From assembly GCF_000003815.2 (NCBI RefSeq), contig NC_049995.1, positions 16,929,672 through 16,993,671 of the forward strand: 64,000 bases of DNA, read 5' to 3'. Source of the DNA: Branchiostoma floridae (Eukaryota; Chordata; Leptocardii; Amphioxiformes; Branchiostomatidae). The notes beneath the pieces were generated by a model, which made no database searches, was not told the DNA's origin, and saw nothing but the letters and a program-made list of their open reading frames with translations. A program made the translations under genes and the position numbers. Positions within the stretch are counted from its first letter, which is position 1; the number at the start of each line of letters is the position of its first letter. Below, one piece after another: positions 49,562 through 58,509 of this stretch.

Positions 49562-49883
49562 GATACGTTGATGTATTCTCTCTAACTCACACACTCAATC
49601 ATTCACTCAACCACTCTCACACTGACTGACTCACTCACTCACTCACTTTCATTCACTCATTCACTCGATCGTTCACTCCCCTCTCACTCAATCACTCTCA
49701 ATAATTCACTCAAGCTCCCACTCACTCTCGCTCACCCAACCACGCACACACATTTACTCACTCTCTTAATTATAATCAATCCTCTTTAACCAATATTGCG
49801 GTTGTGCTCTAAATCCTACAAAGGCATTGCAATCTATAGTGATGACGGTTTTGTTTCTCTTTTTCTTTTCAGGACGAGGATAA
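44474..49883 (+). CDS. Gene 1: type II membrane collagen-PAN protein (spliced, 6 coding exons, 605 aa)
   Basis: Exons are 44474-44897, 46417-46553, 46903-47056, 47180-48025, 49248-49493 and 49873-49883; the joined frame is 1,818 nt with a TAA stop. Approximate protein layout: residues 1-141 cytoplasmic, proline-rich, with TYEEAE and VYNTI motifs; 165-184 hydrophobic transmembrane segment preceded by Arg/His and followed by NKK, fitting N-in/C-out; 188-238 heptad-like stalk with NIS and NQS glycosylation sequons; 239-520 collagen-like repeats; 521-602 six-cysteine PAN/Apple domain; then Gly-Arg-Gly-stop. There is no signal peptide. The start was chosen because this ATG aligns with the only sensible ATG in genes 2 and 3 (MYEQAEP versus MRKQAEP). 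Exon 1 ends in phase 1, exon 2 in phase 0, and exons 3-5 in phase 1. The overall order recalls class A scavenger receptors with PAN replacing SRCR; the receptor role is inference. Reading through the exon 5 donor would give an alternative short tail rich in Ile-Tyr. Intron 1 contains the assembly gap. Confidence 0.83.
45248..45347. other. Assembly gap (100 N)
   Basis: Exactly 100 N, the usual length for a gap of unknown size. It lies in intron 1 of gene 1, so the true intron length is unknown. Confidence 0.99.
45590..46390. repeat. Two-copy repeat in gene 1 intron 1, ending in (CA)n
   Basis: CATTAATTATGCAAAT, AAAATG-AGGCAATCCG-CGTTCC and AGTTATCCTCT blocks recur about 310 bp apart. A CACACAGACAGACACAC microsatellite at 46328-46366 and the inverted repeat TACCTCCATTTTTTCATGGAGGTA precede exon 2. 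Absent from intron 1 of gene 2. Confidence 0.65.
46417..46553 (+). CDS. Gene 1 exon 2: transmembrane segment
   Basis: The acceptor is TCTAACAG and the donor AAG|GTAAAC. It encodes 46 residues including the split Gly. A juxtamembrane [10 protein letters not shown] is followed by about 20 apolar residues ([13 protein letters not shown] and onward) and then NKK. Exon 2 of genes 2 and 3 is clearly homologous. Confidence 0.87.
46903..47056 (+). CDS. Gene 1 exon 3: coiled-coil stalk
   Basis: Follows a TTTTCAG acceptor and encodes 51 residues with recurring LKRDL-x-SQLST blocks and spaced Leu/Ile typical of a trimerising coiled coil. It carries NIS and NQS glycosylation sequons. The exon must end at CCAG|GCAAGT, a GC donor, to join the collagen frame; see the GC-AG finding. 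Confidence 0.8.
47180..48025 (+). CDS. Gene 1 exon 4: interrupted collagen-like domain
   Basis: 846 nt (282 codons) between TTTACTCAG and GCAG|GTGAGG. There are eleven recognisable GEK-led units of 17 or 20 residues (51 or 60 bp), a degenerate first unit, and a more ordinary Gly-X-Y tail with [14 protein letters not shown]. Each unit carries a GPVSV step that breaks the triplet register. The repeat has no stops in several frames on both strands, which creates long antisense shadow frames that are not genes. Confidence 0.85.
48195..48710. repeat. Diverged direct duplication in intron 4
   Basis: ATTCTACAGCAATT-TCCGCGC and GATCATCATGATATTTGGA / GATCGTCGTGATTTTTATA blocks occur twice about 300 bp apart; the same structure is in gene 2 (56070-56580). 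Confidence 0.55.
48826..49243 (-). mobile_element. LINE reverse-transcriptase C-terminal remnant in intron 4 of gene 1
   Basis: On the minus strand an open frame reads [32 protein letters not shown] and [10 protein letters not shown], the TRH-YRGA-WN-LP-FK pattern common at the C terminus of non-LTR retrotransposon polymerases. It stops a few bases before the splice acceptor of exon 5. Confidence 0.75.
49248..49493 (+). CDS. Gene 1 exon 5: PAN/Apple domain
   Basis: 246 nt, phase 1 to phase 1, encoding 82 residues. Six cysteines fall in the spacing GDCPGDD...LQVCASFC...YCVAF...[10 protein letters not shown] followed by NVFYDK, which fits the PAN/Apple fold (PF00024 family). NRT in the core is a glycosylation sequon. 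The acceptor lies directly beside a LINE remnant. Confidence 0.85.
49510..49770. repeat. (AT)n then (ACTC)n simple repeats in intron 5 of gene 1
   Basis: AT run at 49518-49554 (much shorter in gene 2, 57332-57348), then an ACTC-rich minisatellite. Confidence 0.9.
49873..49883 (+). CDS. Gene 1 exon 6: last three residues and stop
   Basis: After the TTTTCTTTTCAG acceptor the split Gly is followed by Arg, Gly and TAA. The same exon is present and identical in gene 2 (58118-58128), which supports it. A possible competing acceptor at about 49993 opens into antisense SINE sequence and was rejected. Confidence 0.65.
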
Positions 49884-49989
49884 GAGGATTGAGTCACCAC
49901 TACTCATCCCTTCTCTGCCATTTGCTGTAAAACACCTCACAATTAACTACAACTGGACGGCTGATTTTTTTTTTCTATTTCCTTTTGTA

Positions 49990-50275
49990 CAGACGAGGAC
50001 AATGTGGCACTGCACTCAAGTTTTGTAACTTATATTAACAGTCTAAGTGCCACATACACGGTACAGACAGAAGGTAAAGGTAGTCTTTTACCTCCCCTTA
50101 CCTCCCCGACCGAAGTCAGGTACCCATGTTTACACCTGGGTCAAGTGAGGAAGGTCGTGTAAAGTGCCTTTTCCAAGGGCACAACGTCGAGGGCACGTTG
50201 GGGATCGAACTCAGGACCTCTAGATTCCGACCCGAGCTCTACCAGTTACGCCACGGCTGACGCGGCTGCAGTTAC
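49990..50275 (-). mobile_element. Antisense SINE downstream of gene 1
   Basis: Reverse complement carries B-box-like GGTCCTGAGTTCGATCCCC and GTGCCCTTGGAAAAGGCAC, and ends with CAGTGCCACATTGTCCTCGT, as at 29745. Confidence 0.8.
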
Positions 50276-50279
50276 GTCA

Positions 50280-51860
50280 GCCATTAGGCGGTTTTCTCCC
50301 TGTTATCCCGATCTAGTCGGGCTAGAATAAAACTTTATGAACAGATTATGAATAGGAATCACACCGCTTTGATGAAGCGATACATTAACAGAAAAACACC
50401 TACTCACGGCCGTCAGCAGCAGAAATACGACTGTAGAATTTTGAAAAACTTTTAGCAATCATGTAGAAAATTTAAACGTTGCTGCCATGATGTTGTCTTT
50501 TATCGGGAATACGTTTGTTAAATACGCGGAGTGATGTTGTTTTGGGAAGTGCTTTCAAATCTTTTCTTCACACAATATCTATTCCAGAGAAAAAAAATTA
50601 TGAATGGCCACTGGCTCCAGTTTCTACAGCACTCTTCTTCACTATTTAGAAAACGTAGAATATTGAATGTGTAAGATGTTAACAGATTTCAATTTCATTT
50701 AGAAATTCTTTGCCAAAATGACAATAAGATACAAATACATCAATCTCCATTGCCGCTTTGGTGAGTGAGTGATTGCCGCTTTGTAACAGAACAAAATAGA
50801 ATTATCAACAGTAGGGCTGAGTAAAAAGGGCTGACGTCAGAGTTGCGTTGCGCAGTACAGTGCCCAAAATGGGAAGACGATTTGGGTAAAATCCTTGAAA
50901 ATCCTTTTTTTCCTTGAAAATTTTGGCCCAATCTGGACACTTTTTCAGTTAGAAGGGACAGGTAGGGCCTACACTTTCCTGTTTGGGTCAAGATTTGTTC
51001 AGTTTAGCAGTTTAGCTGGTGTCAGGACAGGTTTGAGTTATAGGGTGCTACCGGTTGTATCAGGAGGGAACAGGGGTCAAAGGTGAGGTTTCTTTCATAG
51101 AGTGAGCTTTTCTCGGAGAATGAGGCGAACAACCCCCTGTTTTCTTTGAATGTCTATAAACAAGACCCAAGTGACTTTCTGGTGGAGAAGAATTATTAAG
51201 ATTGAAATATGGGTTAGTAGTTTTTTAAGCCTTCATTCATTGTATCATAACATGCTTGCCAATGGACAGCCCTAACTTCGATGTCTGACCTAGAGGACAA
51301 CGATTGGGCAAATGCCAGCAGAGACATGTCAAAGGGCCTAGGCCTGTTACGATGCTTAAGACAATGTGAGGTGTGCCAAATATAAGGGGGAAGCATACTT
51401 ACAGGGGGTGAAGTTCACACAATTTTTACCACCTGCTGAGTGAGTTCCTTACTTCGAATTCACCTCAGGTCAATTCGCACTGTTTTCCTCGGGAGTCCCG
51501 TTATGGGGCAGCTAGAAGTAAAACTAAGAGACATGAACTGTCATTTGCGCCTCGCTCTATAATATTGCTGTACTATTTAAATTTAGATTCCAGTTCTTTG
51601 TACTTAATCAGTAATGATTGTTAATTTCATCATAAAAATATTTTATCTGATCGTTGTTGAAATTTAAAAGGTGTATTTATGCATCAATGTTAAACTTCAT
51701 TAATCATGGAACTTTTATCATTTTCAAGCGATTCTGTGGCTGATGGCGCAATTGATGTTTGACATCGCATGCCAAAACAATCGGAAATAAAGCAAAATCA
51801 GAATCTGAATCTGACCTGGCAATTGTTTTTCATACCGTGGAATGAGAGTTTTCATTGACC
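50280..51860. repeat. 3' flank of gene 1, near-identical to 58510-60090
   Basis: Sequence matches base for base over long runs with a few percent difference. It ends in AATAAAGCAAAATCAGAATC-TGAATCTGACC, a LINE-tail-like sequence. No coding sequence recognised. Confidence 0.8.
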
Positions 51861-51864
51861 TGTG

Positions 51865-52740
51865 CCCGATGGCGACTTTTCAGTCGACTGACTCATTCCT
51901 TAGTGATTTGGATGGGTAATTTTCTAATGGGTTTGTTAATGATTTACGACATCTTTAAGCTGCTGAAAGACAACTTAAAAAACCGGCAAATACGGATCTA
52001 TCCGAACCTACGTAAAGACCACGTAACGCCAATCTTTACGAACTCGTATAAGATGTGTATAGATCCGTAAAGATGGAAAATACGTCAACATTAAACATAG
52101 TTTAAGCATGCTTAAATACCGTTTTTCGTGCCGTGAACCCGATGGCGACTTTTCAGTCGACTGACTCATTCCTTGGTGATTTGGATGGGTAAAGGTCACA
52201 GTGAATAAGCTGCTCATGGCTTTCCTAGAAACCAGGTCTACATCGTTCTCCGTTTATAAATTTTATATATCGCTAGCTCCTACCATGGGTATCACAGTAA
52301 AAAGAAGACCATATCATGTCTTGATACCAAAACCAAAGGGTTTGCTGCAGTGCGATGTTCATAAATCAGGGACCCAAATTGACCTTGACCTTCGACTTCC
52401 AATCACTTGTATAACTAGGCAGCTGCAGTTCCATCAGATGTCGCTAGGAAGCCGTTCTCCCCATGTTATCAGAAACTTGTCAGTATATGCGATGAAGTAG
52501 CAATCCCCCACCTTGATGAAAACGTTCAGAAACAAACATACGGCAACGTAGTAGTACCCAGTGCCAAACAACAGTAAAAATGTTCATATAAGAAATTGTC
52601 CTATCTTAGACACCTCTCTCCAAGGCTTACAAAGTACTTGTTCGCATCTTTGTGTTAAAAATGAAGCAAAAGGCATTTGTTTACCTGAGAAAAGTTTGCA
52701 GTGCGTGGGCTAACGTTTCATCTTGAAGATTTGTCTGCGC
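51865..52740. promoter_or_regulatory. 5' flank of gene 2 with a local duplication
   Basis: GATGGCGACTTTTCAGTCGA-CTGACTCATTCC occurs at 51868 and 52141. The insert between, absent from unit 3, holds an inverted pair ACGGATCTAT / ATAGATCCGT. The rest is near-identical to 60115-60720. Confidence 0.55.
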
Positions 52741-52830
52741 TTGCAAAAACAAAACGCCATTAGACTTGCGTCATACCATCTGATCCTTCCATATAAGGGC
52801 AAGCGTTTCAGCGCATCCCCAGACAAATTG
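52741..52830 (+). promoter_or_regulatory. Gene 2 core promoter candidate
   Basis: TATAAG at 52792-52797 in the context CCATATAAGGGCAA, preceded about 25 bp upstream by TTGCGTCAT (CRE/AP-1-like). The ATG lies 119 bp downstream of the TATA element. The block is conserved in units 1 and 3. Confidence 0.5.
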
Positions 52831-52910
52831 CGATATAATATTCCATATTCATGCGTCTTGACTTTGCCTCTTGTCTACTGCGCACTCCCTGCTTGTCACA
52901 CTACAACAAA

Positions 52911-53325
52911 ATGCGAAAGCAAGCAGAGCCCCTCCGGACCCCTTCCTCCGGACCTCGCAGTGGTCAAACCAGCGGGCCGTCGCCCAAACCCCCTCCTGTC
53001 CATTGGCCCAAAGGCGCTTCTGGCCAGCGGCAACAGGCCCAAGGAACTTCAGACACGTACGAAGAAGCAGAGAGAGTGTACTACATAATCAAGGATGAAG
53101 ATCTGCCGCCGTCTTTACGTGTGTTGCAGCGACAGTATAAGTTACCTCAGGGGGAGGTGGAAAGCAGTGGGCCGCCACCCCAACCCCCTCCTGTTCCTGT
53201 CCATCAGAGTGGTTCCCGCGGGCGTGTCCGCCATGGCAACGGCGATGCTGACGACCAAGAAACGTCTTCACACACGTACGAAGAAGCCGAGCCGGTGAAA
53301 CGTTATGCTGCGTACGCGTCTGAAG
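52911..53325 (+). CDS. Gene 2 exon 1: cytoplasmic tail
   Basis: 138 residues plus one base, ending TCTGAAG before GTAGCC. It starts [10 protein letters not shown]. Motifs in order are [29 protein letters not shown], a second proline run QPPPVPVH, and [14 protein letters not shown]. All three motif tyrosines (two TYEEAE and VYY) are present. Confidence 0.82.
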
Positions 53326-56300
53326 GTAGCCGGCTCTTTTCCATTTTGCCTCTTAAGAATACTGCATAGTTTTATTTGTGCAATCATAATTTTTTGAAAG
53401 AAAATGTATGTATGTCTTATACAAGCACGTATATGTATGTATGTATGTCTTATATAATCTAACACTAAATTCATGGGTGCGCATTGATTTTCGCATGTTG
53501 TACCCCCCCCCCCCCCCTTCATGGTTTATTATGATCATTGTTTGTTTGTTCGTCATCGGTTGTAAAGAATGTATTTCTGTCGGAGGCTGAATCAAGTTAA
53601 CTATTTTTATTAATAAATATTCATGAAACTTTACTGATTCATTGATACATCCAAACCATCTTAATGATTGTATAATTTTGATTTTACATATACTAAGGGG
53701 ACATATTTTACAAATTCTATGCGTACAAAAACATAATGTCATGAAAATATCTCAACAAATTAGATTTGGATACTTAAATGTTTTACTTCGGCTAACATTT
53801 GAGTTCACAGATTTCGGAGAAGGTACATTTTTTCGAAGCGACTAATTAGTTCTTAACCCTTTTAATAACGACGCTGTTCTACAAAAAGGAGGTTTAATTA
53901 AACTTTATAATAACCAGAACCAAATGATTATTTCTAACAGACCGCGCGTATCAGGGTGGAGCAAGCGACCGCCGTGCTCTCTGTAGCTTCATCCGCTCCC
54001 ACCAAAGCTGTATGGCCGCCGGCATTGCTGTGCTGCTAAGCCTGGTCGCCGTGGGAATTTCCCCTCTGACATTCATTATATATAAGAAGGTGAACATCCA
54101 AAACTCTTTGCTGATCAAAAGTTTCCCTTCCCTTTGTTAATAAGTAAATACAAAAATGTATCTAGATTCGTGAAATATCTTCTGTAGTTCATGTTATTTT
54201 GAACTATTTTTAAAAATACTGAACGGTTTTTAGGAAATATCGGAACTGACCATCACTTTTGACGCCATGAAACGAGACCTGGCTGACTTATCCCGACTGT
54301 CCGCCACTGTTGACGTCTTGAAACGCGACTTGGATGACATATCTCAACTGTCGACTGCCTTGAAGCGGGATCTTGACAAAAAGCGAAACCAAAGTACAAC
54401 CTTGGAGAAGCGCCTTCACGAGATGGTCAAGAAGCCAGGCAAGTTAGAAAAGTTATTGAATTCAAAAGAATTGACACAATTTATTTTTTACTTACTTTGG
54501 CATACTTTTTTTTTTCAATAGACCTTTATGAATTAATGTGTATTTTTCTTTACCCAGGGCCACCTGGACTTACGGGAGAAAAGGAAGCCATGGGGCCAGC
54601 TGGTCCTGTGTCTGTCGGACCTCCTGGACCTCCGGGAGAAAAGGGAGCCATGGGGCCAGCTGGCCCTGTGTCTGTCGGGCCTCCTGGACCTCCGGGAGAA
54701 AAGGGAGCCATGGGGCCAGCTGGCCCTGTGTCTGTCGGGCCTCCTGGACCTCCGGGAGAAAAGGGAGCCATGGGGCCAGCTGGCCCTGTGTCTGACGGGC
54801 CCCCTAGGCCTGGAACTCCTGGAGAAAAGGGGGCCATGGAGCCGGCTGGCCCTGTGTCTGTCGGGCCTCCTGGACCTGCGGGTGAAAAGGGAGACATGGG
54901 GCCGGCTGGTCCTGTGTCTGTCGGACCTCCTGGAGAAAAGAGAGCCATGGGGTCGGCTGGTCCTGTGTCTGTCGGGCCTCCAGGAGAAAAGAGAGCCATG
55001 GGGTCGGCTGATCCTGTGTCTGCCGGGCCTCCAGGAGAAAAGAGAGCCATGGGTCCGGCTGATCCTGTGTCTGCCGGGCCTCCAAAAGAAAAGAGAGCCA
55101 TGGGGTCGGCTGGCCCTGTGTCTGCCGGGCCTCCAGGAGAAAAGAGAGCCATAGGGTCGGCTGGTCCTGTGTCTGCCGGGCCTCCAGGAGAAAAGAAAGC
55201 CATGGGTCCGGCTGGTCCTGTGTCTGTCGGACCTCCTAGTCCTCAAGGAGAAAAGGGAGCCATGGGGCCGGCTGGCCCTGTGTCTGCCGGGCCTCCAGGA
55301 GAAAAGAGAGCCATAGGGTCGGCTGATCCTGTGTCTGTCGGTCCTCCAGGAGAAAAGAAAGCCATGGGTCCGGCTGGTCCTGTGTCTGTCGGACCTCCTA
55401 GTCCTCAAGGAGAAAAGGGAGCCATGGGGCCGGCTGGCCCTGTGTCTATCGGGCCTCCTAGTCCTCAAGGAGAAAAGGGAGCCATGGGGCCGGCTGGCCC
55501 TGTGTCTGCCGGGCCTCCAGGAGAAAAGAGAGCCATAGGGTTGGCTGATCCTGTGTCTGTCGGTCCTCCAGGAGAAAAGAAAGCCATGGGTCCGGCTGGT
55601 CCTGTGTCTGTCGGACCTCCTAGTCCTCAAGGAGAAAAGGGAGCCATGGGGCCGGCTGGCCCTGTGTCTATCGGGCCTCCTAGTCCTCAAGGAGAAAAGG
55701 GAGCCATGGGGCCGGCTGGCCCTGTGTCTATCGGGCCTCCTAGTCCTCAAGGAGAAAGGGGAGCCACGGGGCCTGTGGAAAAGAACGGGCCGCCCGGACC
55801 AGTTGGGCCCCGAGGGCTGAAGGGGCCCGTCAAGCCGCCCGATCCAACAGTGATGGCCAACTCTCCAAGCCCTGCCGGACCGGCTGAACATGCAGGTGAG
55901 GAACTTATTCTGTAACCTGCAGAAAGCTACATGTATATCATCTGTTATTCCTCGACTCTCGGTTCTGTGACATATTTTGATCTGTTTGTTGAAGACTCGT
56001 TTTTGGCGACGCCTCAGGTGTTAGCCTAATAATGTTATATGATTGTTGGATAGGCAAAAATTCCCGGAATTCTACAGCAATTTTTCCGCGCCTGCGTAGT
56101 TGTATCATCCCGTGGTAGCTAGGGAATAACTTAGGTAGGGGTTGACGAATCACCATGATATTTGGATTGTAGAGAGCTTTGAAGATGCCTTACACGTCTA
56201 AAGACTAATCATGCAAATCAGGGGCATATTTGTATAATTGATAAGGACAGGTTATAAATTCACTGCATTTCATAAAAGGATGCTAAAACATATGAAATAT

Positions 56301-58128
56301 GTAACCGAAAAAGAGAGAAAGATCTGCCGAAATGTGTAGTATTTGTCCGATTGCCCCCCTCCCCCCAAAATCTCGGCATTCTACAGCAATTCGCCCGCGC
56401 GTGCGCAATTGCACCATTCCTTTGAAAATGAAGTCGGTAAGAGATCGAAGGATCGTCGTGATTTTTTATATTAAGATATCTTCAGAGATGTCTTCCGTAA
56501 TCAAGAACCATCAATGCAAACCTTGCGCTAACTTGCATTATGAGGATTTGCATAATCAATGAGAAACATTTACAATAGGCCACACGTCACACAGAAGAGA
56601 CTGCTTTTTTGTTTAATCCGTTTCACGGAGGCATTTTTGCACATCATGTCAAGCTGCTCAAGTGAGTGTTATCTTGAAAAGTCGGTTCATGTTACGTACA
56701 TGCAATAATTCATTTCCAACTCTTCGCAGATCATTGTTTGTTTATTTATTTATTTCATTTATTTCATACATACAATACAATACAATATTTACATAATACA
56801 ACAAAAGCAAAACCACTCATATCCATTTCCGTTCCAAGTCGTTAAGGGGATGGCGGTCAGAGGTCACACAATGGATCTTGCACAATGCTTTGAATGTTTG
56901 TGTGGATGGTGCAGTTTTCACTAGTGGGAGTGCATTCCAGCTTTCCGCACCTCTATATGCAAATGTTCTTTTTCCAGATGCTAGTTTAACTTTCGGAATT
57001 CTCAAAGACGGGTTGAAACTATGTCTGGTAGTATAAAAATGCTCCCTCTCTCTATCTCTAGACTCGTTCCCAACAGTCGAAGGGTACACCGCTCGTGCAG
57101 GAGACTGTCCTGGGAACGACATCTGGGACAACTCTGACGTCACACTGCAAGGCTGCGCAGACCGCTGCTCAAAACATCCCGACTGCGTCTCGTTCCTGTT
57201 TTATAACAACAGAAAGTGCTACCCGAAGACTCAGACATGCAACGAAACGGACAAGAGCAACCGGGACAATGTGTTCTACGACAAAAGTACTACTATCAGT
57301 AATACAGGTATGTTATCGATTTGTTCGTATCATATATATTTATATGATACGTTGATATATTCTCTCTAACTCACACACTCAATCATTCACTCAACCACTC
57401 TCACACTGACTGACTGACTGACTCACTCACTCAAAAACTCTCACTCACTCACTTTCATTCACTCATTCACTCGATCGTTCACTCCCCTCTCACTCAATCA
57501 CTCTCAATAATTCACTCAAGCTCTCACTCACTCTCGCCCACCCAACCACGCACACACATTTACTCACTCTCTTAATTATAATCAATCCTCTTTAACCAAT
57601 ATTGCGGTTGTACTCTTAATCCTACAAAGGCATTGCAATCTATAGTGATGACTAGGGCTGGGTATCGGTACAGCGTACCGGTACAAAACCGGTTTTTCTT
57701 GTTGGACCGGTCCAGAAAAACCGGACCTGAAAAAATTAGGTGGACCGGATGTTGGACCGATTAGAAAATTAACATATTATTTGATCAGGCATTCACACGT
57801 TTTAGCGCTTGCAGGTGGAAGAAAATAACAAGAGTGAAGTAGAGTAGAGTTATATCATTTCTACCAAGTTTTACAGTCAATCGTACATGTGCAGTTAGTG
57901 TTGTAGGATTTTAAGAGGCCAGTGTAAGTCTAATACTCCACCAAACACATTTCTTTGTAGTCAAATGGACCATTGGTATGAGTCATACTGCATCAGGTCC
58001 AGGTTCAGGTCCGGACCTGGACCTGATCCTCTGGACCTGAACCGGACCTGGACCTGGATTTTCTGTACCGGTACCCAGCCCTAGTGATGACGGTTTTGTT
58101 TCTCTTTTTCTTTTCAGGACGAGGATAA
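52911..58128 (+). CDS. Gene 2: type II membrane collagen-PAN protein (spliced, 6 coding exons, 787 aa)
   Basis: Exons are 52911-53325, 53941-54089, 54234-54438, 54558-55895, 57062-57307 and 58118-58128; the joined frame is 2,364 nt with a TAA stop. Approximate layout: residues 1-138 cytoplasmic tail with two intact TYEEAE motifs and VYYII; 162-185 transmembrane; 189-256 stalk, 17 residues longer than in gene 1; 257-702 collagen-like domain; 703-784 PAN domain with all six cysteines; then Gly-Arg-Gly-stop. Exon phases match gene 1 throughout. The 5' flank and exon 1 closely match gene 3, while the end of exon 5 and the 3' flank closely match gene 1. Intron 5 carries a hAT-type MITE that is absent from gene 1. 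A TATAAG box lies 119 bp before the ATG. Function is inferred as in gene 1. Confidence 0.85.
53503..53517. repeat. Poly(C) run in intron 1 of gene 2
   Basis: Fifteen consecutive C; gene 3 has only five at the same place. Confidence 0.9.
53941..54089 (+). CDS. Gene 2 exon 2: transmembrane segment
   Basis: Acceptor TTTCTAACAG, donor AAG|GTGAAC. It encodes 50 residues: SFIRSHQSC, then an apolar run [19 protein letters not shown], then YKK. One codon longer than gene 3 exon 2, near the stalk junction. Confidence 0.86.
54234..54438 (+). CDS. Gene 2 exon 3: coiled-coil stalk
   Basis: 205 nt, 68 residues. It contains three KRDL blocks where gene 1 has two; the extra 51 bp equals 17 residues. The NQS glycosylation sequon is kept. 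It ends at CCAG|GCAAGT, the same GC donor as gene 1. Confidence 0.8.
54558..55895 (+). CDS. Gene 2 exon 4: interrupted collagen-like domain
   Basis: 1,338 nt (446 codons). About 21 GEK-led units of 17 or 20 residues, then the same Gly-X-Y tail as gene 1. Later units form a higher-order pattern (KAM-SPQ, GAM, RAI types recurring together), showing stepwise amplification. In many 17-residue units GEKRAM replaces GEKGAM, removing a triplet Gly. Confidence 0.86.
56735..57057 (-). mobile_element. LINE reverse-transcriptase C-terminal remnant in intron 4 of gene 2
   Basis: Same insertion as in gene 1, with small deletions, so it predates the duplication. Confidence 0.75.
57062..57307 (+). CDS. Gene 2 exon 5: PAN/Apple domain
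   Basis: 82 residues with all six cysteines in the same spacing as gene 1 ([30 protein letters not shown]). About 18 of 82 residues differ from gene 1, nearly all before the YPKTQTC block; the last 24 codons are almost identical. It carries a CNET glycosylation sequon. Confidence 0.86.
57365..57555. repeat. (ACTC)n minisatellite in intron 5 of gene 2
   Basis: Homologous to the gene 1 copy, with a small expansion ACTGACTGACTGACTC. Confidence 0.9.
57653..58083. mobile_element. hAT-type MITE in intron 5 of gene 2
   Basis: TAGGGCTGGGTATCGGTAC at the left and GTACCGGTACCCAGCCCTA at the right, with GTGATGAC duplicated on both sides (57645-57652 and 58084-58091). Gene 1 has the empty site (TATAGTGATGACGGTTTTG near 49840). 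Confidence 0.93.
58118..58128 (+). CDS. Gene 2 exon 6: last three residues and stop
   Basis: Same acceptor and same GA-CGA-GGA-TAA as gene 1. It lies 26 bp past the right target duplication of the MITE in intron 5. Confidence 0.65.
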
Positions 58129-58231
58129 GAGGATTGAGTCACCACTACTCATCCCTTCTCTGCCATTTGCTGTAAAACACCTCACAATTAACTACAACTG
58201 GACGGCTGAATTTTTTTTCTATTTGCCTTTG

Positions 58232-58507
58232 TACAGACGAGGACAATGTGGCACTGCACTCAAGTTTTGTAACTTATATTAACAGTGCCACATACACTGT
58301 ACAGACAGAAGGTAAAGGTAGTCTTTTACCTCCCCTTACCTCCCCGACCGAAGTCAGGTACCCATTTTTACACCTGGGTCAAGTGAGGAAGGTCGTGTAA
58401 ATTGCCTTTTCCAAGGGCACAACGTCGAGGGCACGTTGGGGATCGAACTCAGGACCTCTAGATTCCGACCCGAACTCTACCAGTTAAGCCACGGCCGACG
58501 CGGCTGC
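58232..58507 (-). mobile_element. Antisense SINE downstream of gene 2
   Basis: Same insertion as 49990-50275, shared by duplication. Confidence 0.8.
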
Positions 58508-58509
58508 AG

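Noticed and set aside
49993-50160. Alternative last exon of gene 1 after TTGTACAG (DEDNVALHSS...)
   Set aside because: The sequence is the antisense tail of a SINE also present at 29745-29993, so its open frame is incidental.
52201-52500. 99-codon frame conserved in units 2 and 3
   Set aside because: Conservation is explained by recent duplication; differences are mostly replacements, the frame is broken in unit 1, and its first Met is internal to the frame.
54533-55891. Very long open frames antisense to the collagen exons (also 47246-48186)
   Set aside because: They are produced by a stop-free 51/60-bp repeat whose unit length is a multiple of three. The sense frame has collagen character and splice borders; the antisense frames are Arg/Ser- or Pro-rich repeats only.
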